From the NCBI GenBank assembly GCA_032433765.1, contig JAVIAB010000046.1, forward strand, positions 58,488,500 to 58,552,499: a DNA stretch of 64,000 nucleotides. The letters run 5' to 3'. The notes below the pieces were generated by a model. That model was given only the letters and a program-made list of their open reading frames with translations, was not told the DNA's origin and made no database searches. Positions 53,301-62,300 of this stretch are shown here, in pieces. How positions within the stretch are numbered: the first letter of the stretch is position 1; each line of letters starts with the position of its first letter. The position numbers were made by a program, and so were the translations under genes. Source of the DNA: Megaustenia siamemsis. Lineage: Eukaryota; Mollusca; Gastropoda; Stylommatophora; Ariophantidae.

Positions 53301-56300
53301 ATTATAGTTTCTTTACCAATTCTCATAGTTAAACATTTGTGTATGTTTTAGATAGCTTGACAAGCTGTCATTGTAAAAACTATTGTTATGGAAACAGAGC
53401 CATAGTTTTTAGAGGCAGTGATCTCTGCAATATGTGCCATTTTGGCATGCAAGGTTTCTGTTTTTGAGATTCTGGTTCTGCCCTATGTGCCGTCTTCGGC
53501 TCGAAAGGACAATAGATAGATGTTTTAGATATGTTATGTGAAGCTTTAAATTGATGAATGCGTATAGATTCTCTTTGTATATGGGTATGCATATTTCAAA
53601 ATGAAAACGAATTTTCAATTTGATGATGGAAGGATTTATTTAGTTTAGCGATCGGTGAAACAATTTTTGAATTTATTTTGTTTTCAATATTTAACACCCT
53701 ATCACTGTGAGTGGTATGTTGTTTGTGCTTTGAAATGATTGACATTAATATTAAAATGTGCATATTTGGATATACTATGATAAATAAATGTTGATGTTAC
53801 TGCCGATTAGAAATATTTTAGTGGAAGTCTAGTTTGCATTTTGTGGGTTCTTTTTGTTTATTTATTTACTCATTACAGCACATTTTTAATGTGATTTTTC
53901 TTACACAAACAAGTTATGAAAGTGTAAATTACTAGAGCAGCCTTTCCTGAACATTTTGATATATGCTATTTAGTTATCTGCCTGTGTGGCGAGGGACCCT
54001 GTCCACATGGCTGCCAGGGAAAAATGGATTAACACACAAAATTCAGTTCCTAGTCTCTAGGGACTTCGTCAGAGGTTAAAGCTGGCGAACGAAAAAAAAA
54101 TATGCGATTTGACCAAGCAATGACAAACAGCAGATATATCCCTAAATATCTTGAAACTGTTATGTGTAAAAAAATTGTGCTAAAAAATGGCTGTGTCCAA
54201 ACATGGTTACACTGCATTTTAGTTAGGTGTCTACTAAGGGTTTAAAAAACAAGAAATCTAATAGGAAATACATAGAGTGTGATCACCACAAGATATCCTT
54301 TAGAAAATTATAACACTAAAAAGCAACAGGAAGAGTGGAAAAGCTAGGCTTGGAAGACAATTAGCTAACTAGATAAGATGGCAATCAGCATCAATAAGAT
54401 TACAATAAGCTAACTAGATAAGATGACAATCAGCATCAATAACATTACAATAAGCTAACTAGATAAGATGGCAATCAGCATCAATAACATTACAATAAGC
54501 TAACTAGATAAGATGACAATCAGCACCAATAACATTACAATAAGCTAACTAGATAAGATGACAATCAGCATCAATAACATTACAATAAGCTAACTAGATA
54601 AGATGACAATCAGCATCAATAACATTACAATAAGCTAACTAGATAAGATGGCAATCAGCATCAATAACATTACAATAAGCTAACTAGATAAGATGACAAT
54701 CAGCACCAATAACATTACAATAAGCTAACTAGATAAGATGACAATCAGCACCAATAACATTACAATAAGCTAACTAGATAAGATGGCAATCAGCACCAAT
54801 AACATTACAATCAGCACCAATAACATTACAATAAGCATCAATAACATTACAATGAGCATCAATATCATTACAATGAGCATCAATAACATTACAATGAGCA
54901 TCAATAACATTACAATAAGCATCAATATCATTACAATAAGCATTAATATCATTACATTGAGCATCAATAACATTACAATAATCATCAATATCATTACAAT
55001 AAGCATCAATATCATTACAATGAGCATCAATAACATTACAATAAGCATCAATAACATTACAATAAGCATCAATATCATTACAATAAGCATCAATATCATT
55101 ACAATGAGCATCAATAACATTACAATAAGCATCAATATTATTACAATAAGCATCAATAACATTACAATGAGCATCAATAACATTACAATGAGCATCAATA
55201 TCATTACAATGAGCATCAATATCATTACAATAAGCATCAATATCATTACAATGAGCATCAATAACATTACAATGAGCATCAATATCATTACAATGAGCAT
55301 CAATAACATTACAATGAGCATCAATAACATTACAATGAGCATCAATAACATTACAATAAGCATCAATATCATTACAATGAGCATCGTGTAGAAGACACAT
55401 TGCAGAACACACTCCATTTAACCCTGACATTGAAAGACAACAGAGGAAAGATATAGAAAAGTAAATCTATCTATTGACCTTTCGAGCCATAGCCGGTCCA
55501 TAGGGCATAGACCTAGATACTCTTTATCTTATCTAAATTTGTATGCTCTAGCAGTTTTCAATCCTTGTAAAGATATTTTATCAAATCTCACCATTTGTCT
55601 CTGTTCTGTGCAAGCAACTCTATCTCATTGAGGGAGCCAATTCCTGCCTTTCTCATCAATGTTCTTCTCAGTGTCTCTCTATCTATCTATCTATTGACCT
55701 TTCGAGCCGTAGCCGGCCCATAGGGTGTAGATCAAAATACACCTTCTCATATCTGAATTTTTGTTCTAGCAGTTTTCTTTTAAAGATATTTTATCAAATC
55801 TCGCCATCTGTCTTTGTTCTGTGCAAGCAGCTCTATCTCATTGAGGGAGCCGAATCCTGCTGCTCTTGTCTCTCGCATCAATGTTCTTCTCAGTGTCTCC
55901 CTGAGAGTGTCTCTCTGGGTCTTCCTCTTTTCTTCTTACCTGTTGTTTCCCACATGAGGGCTTACTTTGTTATTTAGTTATTATCTCTTCTCATCACGTG
56001 TCCAACATATGACCATAGTCTTTTCTTGATTACTGAAGATATTAGTGGTTAATTTGTGATTTCTCTTATTTCCTCGAAAAGTAAATGAAGCCATTCAAAG
56101 AATATTCTACGACTTTAAAAACACAATGTGGAACACAAAACTTGTTACTAGCTATAAACTGAGATAAGCACAAATATTAAATATATCAATATTAGAATAT
56201 TATGCGGGGCCACGAGTACAGCTGCAAAGAACATGTAAAGTAAACATAAAACAGCAAGAAGTAGCTAAACTAATAGAAAGACAAGACAAACTATGTTTCA

Positions 56301-59300
56301 ACAATCGCATAGTATCTTTTTTTTGTTTTTTGTTTTTTTGCGTTCACCAGCTTTGACCTCTGACGAAATCCCTAGAGATTAGGAACTGAATTTTGCATGT
56401 TAATCCATTTTTCCCTAGCAGCCTGTGCACAGGGGTCCCTCACTGCACAGGCACTAAACTCCGACTTTAGAGATACTCATATTTTTTCCGTTGATGAGTA
56501 TTTGACACTTCAAGCTGGGTCTCAATGCTGAGACCAGGGGTGGTTGCCGCAGAGAGAAATCATAAATAAAAATCTCAACCAAACCGGGATTTGAACCCAC
56601 AACCTCTCTGTCTTGAGGCTGGATTGAAATCAAAGTAAAAAAAATAGAAAACAAATGTAGTTTATTTACCTAAATTACTGCTCATCATCATCGTGTGCCA
56701 TACCGGTTGGCATAGGTGATCATGTCCTTTTACAATCTTCTATCCACAGTACATCATCTTAATTCTGTTTTTTACTGTTATACATGACATGACACCAAGC
56801 TATCCAGTATCTTCTCTCTTTGTCATCTTCGATATCTCTTTCCCTGTATTTTGCCAGTTGTAACCAAGTATTCCAACTTTCCTCTTCTCATGATGTGCCC
56901 GAAAAATGCTGATTGTTTTTTTCTGATGTTTTTTAGGAGCTTCCTTTTTGTGTTGGCCACTTCGAGAATGTCATCATTGGTCTTTTTAGCTGTCCAAGGA
57001 ACTTTCAAGATTCTTCTGAGAAATCCCATCTCTGTGCTGTCTTTTTATTTATTTGTCTGCTGTTCATGATTCGCTTCCATAGATCAGAATTGGCTCTATA
57101 TAGCACTGATGAACTCTCTTTCTCATTTCTATTGACATAGATTTGTTGCATAAGATATTTTTCATTTTCTGAAATGCTATTTTGGACTGAGCTATTCTCC
57201 TTTTTATTTCTGTGGTGCATCTTCCATCTGATGTTATTATTGTGTCCAAGTATTTCAAACGCACTTGTTTCAGATTTGTCCTCTTTATTTTTATGCTGTA
57301 TGATGGTGATGATTGCTTCTTCAATATGATCATTATTTGTATTTTCTTACCATTCAGACTTAGACCTTTCTTGTTGCTTTCTTTTACTTTTATAATCTAT
57401 CATTTCTTGTAGTTCATTCTCTGTCTCTGCTATTAAGACCTTGTCTGACTCCTTGTTTTATATATTGGAACTGTTCTGTTTGGTTGTTGCTTCTTATGGC
57501 TTGAGCATGATGAAATAGAGGGATGGAATAGAGGGATGGAAAAGAGGGATGAAATAGAGGGATGGAATAGAGGAATGAAATAGAGGGATGGAATAGAGGG
57601 ATGAAATAGAGGGATGGAATAGAGGGATGGAATAGAGGGATGGAAAAGAGGGATGAAATAGAGGGATGGGATAGAGGAATGAAATAGAGGGATGGAATAG
57701 AGGGATGGAATAGAGGGATGGAATAGAGGGATGGAATAGAGGGATGGAATAGAGGGATGGAATAGAGGAATGAAATAGAGGGATGGAATAGAGGGATGGA
57801 ATAGAGGGATGAAATAGAGGGATGGAATAGAGGGATGGAATAGAGGGATGAAATAGAGGGATGGAATAGAGGGATGGAATAGAGGAATGGAATAGAGGGA
57901 TGGAATAGAGGGATGGAATAGAGGGATGGAATAGAAGGATGGAATAGCAGTGCTGGTGTTTGTAAATGATTAAAACCATGTTTGTGCTGTCCTCTCAAGG
58001 TTAATGCAATGATTTATAGCAAAAATGTTATTATGTCTTCAATTTAAAAGTTATTTTTTTAGCCATAAATTTGCACATTTTGACAAAGTAGTAATAATGT
58101 GATTTAAAATTAATAGTAGTAATAATGTGATTTAAAACAGTAGTAATAATGTGATTTAAAATTGATAGTAGTAATAATGTGATTTAAAACAGTAGTAATA
58201 ATGTGATTTAAAATTGATAGCAGTAATAATGTGATTTAAAACAGTAGCAATAATGTGATTTAAAATAGAGAGTAGTAATAATGTGATTTAAAATTTTATA
58301 GTAGCAATAATGTGATTTAAAAATGATAGTAGTAATAATGTGATTTAAAATAGAGTAGCAATAATGTGATTTAAAATAGAGAGTAGCAATAATGTGATTT
58401 AAAATAGTTAGTAGCAATAATGTGATTTAAAATAGATAGTAGCAATAATATGATTTAAAATAGATAGTAGCAATAATGTGATTTAAAATTGATAATAGTA
58501 ATCTAGAGTTAAGGCCAAATTCTGACCTTAGGTCCAATTTGACCTGCATCACCTTTCTTGCCTGTCACACCAGGGGCACCCTGAAATTAAATAAAATAAT
58601 TAATTATTTATTTCAAAGTCAAAGTGCATGGCACACTTTTGCTGATTTTGTTTAGTGAGATTAAGCAAGCATCATTGCTGGAACTGTCAGCATGTAAAAC
58701 ATGGGACTGCTGGAACTGTCAGCATATAAAAACCAGGGACTGCAGGAACCATCAGCATGTAAAACCAGGGACTGCTGGAACTGTCAGCATGTAAAACATG
58801 GGACTGCTAGAACTGTCAGCATGTAAAACATGGGACTGCTGGAACTGTCAGCATGTAAAAAATGGGACTGCTAGAACTGTCAGCATGTAAAACATGGGAC
58901 TGCTGGAACTGTCAGCATGTAAAACATGGGACTGCAGAAACCATTAGCATGTAAAACCAGGGACTGCAGGAACCATCAGCATGTAAAACCAGGGACTGCT
59001 GGAACTGTCAGCATGTAAAACATGGGACTGCTAGAACTGTCAGCATGTAAAACATGGGACTGCTGGAACTGTCAGCATGTAAAAAATGGGACTGCTAGAA
59101 CTGTCAGCATGTAAAACATGGGACTGCTGGAACTGTCAGCATGTAAAACATGGGACTGCAGAAACCATTAGCATGTAAAACCAGGGACTGCAGGAATCAT
59201 CAGCATGTAAAACCAGGGACTGCAGGAACCATCAGCATGTAAAACCAGGGACTGCAGGAACTATTAGCATGTAAAACCAGGGACTGCAGGAACCATCAGC

Positions 59301-62300
59301 ATGTAAAACCAGGGACTGCAGGAACCATCAGCATTTAAAACCAGGGACTGCAGAAACCATCAGCATGTAAAACCAGGGACTGCAGAAACCATCAGCACGT
59401 AAAACCAGGGACTGTAGGAACCATCAGCATGTAAAACCAGGGACTATAGGAACCATCAGCATGTAAAACCAGGGACTGCAGGAACCATCAGCATGTAAAA
59501 CCTGGTACTGCAGAAACCATCAGCATGTAAAACCAGATACTGCAGAAACCATCAGCATGTAAAACGAGGGACTGTAGGAACCATCAGCATGTAAAACCAG
59601 GGACTGTAGGAACCATCAGCATGTAATGCCTGGTACTGCAGAAACTATCAGTGTGTAAAACCTGGTACTGCGGAAACCATCAGCATGTAAAACCAGGGAC
59701 TGTAGGAACCATCAGCATGTAAAACCAGGGACTATAGGAACCATCAGCATGTAAAACCAGGGACTGTAGGAACCATCAGCATGTAAAACCAGGGACTGTA
59801 GGAACCATCAGCATGTAAAACCAGGGACTGTAGGAACCATCAGCATGTAAAACCAGTAACCCACTGAGACTATGAGCATGTACAACCTTCATCATTTACT
59901 GAAAGAGCACCCATAGACTGCCAGATGACAGTAGGCTTGTAAAACCAAAATAATTATTTGTCAAGAGAACACACAAAATGAAGGATCTCCACAGACAAAT
60001 GAAACTTACTTGCTGGCCGCTATATCCCTGTTCTCCTTGAGTTCCAGGCTCTCCTCTAGGACCTGGCCGACCTGGAGATCCGGGCTGACCTGGGACACCT
60101 GGAAGTAAAAGAAAAAAAATAAGAGCAGAACTCTAAAGTACTGATATAATAAAGAAGAGAACAGGCAAATAAATGCAGTGCTGCGGTAAAGCTGGTAGCA
60201 AGGAGCCAGTAATGGGGTGTGTCGTACACTCCTACAAGCTATGGTGGCAGCTTTACAAGAAAGGAAAACAACAAAATAATGACGTTGCAGCCTTCTTCAG
60301 AAAACAAGGACAACTACAACAAATGGTGAGATACAGATAATAATAAAGAATAGTGACACTGTGACCTTCCAGGCATGTCATAAGAGGCTACTAAGGAGAT
60401 TGATCGATGGCTTGACAAGCTGTCATTGTAAAAAGTATTGTTATGGAAACAGCGCCATATATTTTAGAGCAGTGATCTCTGCAATATGTGCTACTTTGGC
60501 ACACAAGGTTTCTGTTTTTGAGATTGTGGTTCTGCCCTATGTGCCGTCTTCAGCTCGAAAGGACAATAGATAGATAGATTGCTAGTTCAGACTTCATTCT
60601 ATTCGTGGTCAAGAACTGTTTCATGTAAACGGTGATAGCAAAAAGTTTCAGATATCACACTTTCAGCAGGAATGGACAACAATAGTGTTCTGCCACCAGA
60701 TGGCTCTACATGAGTGTTCTAAGAGTCAGTGTGCTAAATGACACCATTGTAGCTTTACATGGTTTGACACAGCACTGATTTTGTATGTGACAACTAGCAA
60801 CACTGTCTCACTGTTTTTGTATGTGACAATGTGCAACACTGTCTCACTGTTTTTGTATGTGACAACTTGCAACACTGTCTCACTGTTTTTGTATGTGACA
60901 ACTTTCAACACTGTCTCACTGTTTTTGTATGTGACAACTTGCAACACTGTCTCACTGTTTTTGTATGTGACAATTTGCAACACTGTCTCACTGTTTTTGT
61001 ATGTGACAACTTGCAACACTGTCTCACTGTTTTTGTATGTGACAACTTGCAACACTGTCTCACTGTTTTTGTATATGACAACTTGCAACACTGTCTCACT
61101 GTTTTTGTATGTGACAATTTGCAACACTGTCTCACTGTTTTTGTATGTGACAACTTGCAACACTGTCTCACTGTTTTTGTATGTGACAACTTGCAACACT
61201 GTTTCACTGTATTTGTATGTGACAACTTGTAACACTGTCTCACTGTTTTTGTATGTGACAACTTGCAACACTGTTTCACTGTATTTGTATGTGACAACTT
61301 GTAACACTGTCTCACTGTATTTGTATGTGACAACTTGCTACACTGTCTCCCTGCTTTTGTATGTGACAACTTTCAACACTGTCTCACTGTTTTTGTATGT
61401 ACAACTTGTAACACTGTCTCACTGTTTTTGTATGTGACAGCTTGCTAGACTGTCTCACTGTTTTTGTATGTACAACTTGCAACACTGTCTCACTGTTTTT
61501 GTATGTGACAGCTTGCTACACTGTCTCACTGTTTTTGTATGTACAACTTGCAACACTGTCTCACTTTTCTTTGAACTTTTGCTACACAGTTTTGTGTTTA
61601 CCCAAGAAGATTCAGGAATTGGATGCGGTAAACATTTACTGGGTTAGGTTCAATTTATGGCCTGACATTCGACCACATGGTGCTGTGCCTACCAGAGATG
61701 TTACGTTGTCTATTGAAATGCCAATGATCTTTCCTGCGCGGTATGTTCGGCTTCCTCTTAATGTCGTTCACTGCCTATCCCGTGTTACAAAGGTTTCTTT
61801 GATGTCTCACAAACAGCCAAAGAGATTTCCCTTGTCATAAAAAAAAGATAAAATTAATTTCCTGAAAATTGGTCAAATTTATTTTTAAATAGCCCCATTT
61901 TTATGATAGCTTCATACTTTTTACAAAAAAGCGCACGATGGTAAAAAAATTCGACATCAAAAGAAATAAATCCAACATCAACAGAAATAAATCCAACGTC
62001 AAGAGAAATAAATCCAACATCAAAAGAAACAAATCAAACTACTCAGAGGTCACAGGAAGCAATAATTAAGAAGGGGTGAAATGTTGGCATGCAGCAAACT
62101 GTTGAATTCGAAGAATTTGTATTATTATCTTATAACTTTTATGAAGGTATCATATTCTCAGGTTGATTAAAGAAATAGAGCAGAAACTTATGTAGCACTG
62201 GTGTTACACTGCATAAATGGCCTTTAATCCAACCTCAGCAGCAAACACCCAAGGTAGGCTGAAACAAATTGGTTCTAGTAGAATATAGAGAATATAGAGA

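Noticed and set aside
57414..57998. 194-codon ORF of [13 protein letters not shown] repeats
   Set aside because: 13-bp minisatellite; the period of 39 bp creates the repeat peptide.
60726..61440. Four overlapping ORFs of 130-218 codons on both strands
   Set aside because: 36-bp repeat unit divisible by three keeps frames open; sequence purely repetitive.
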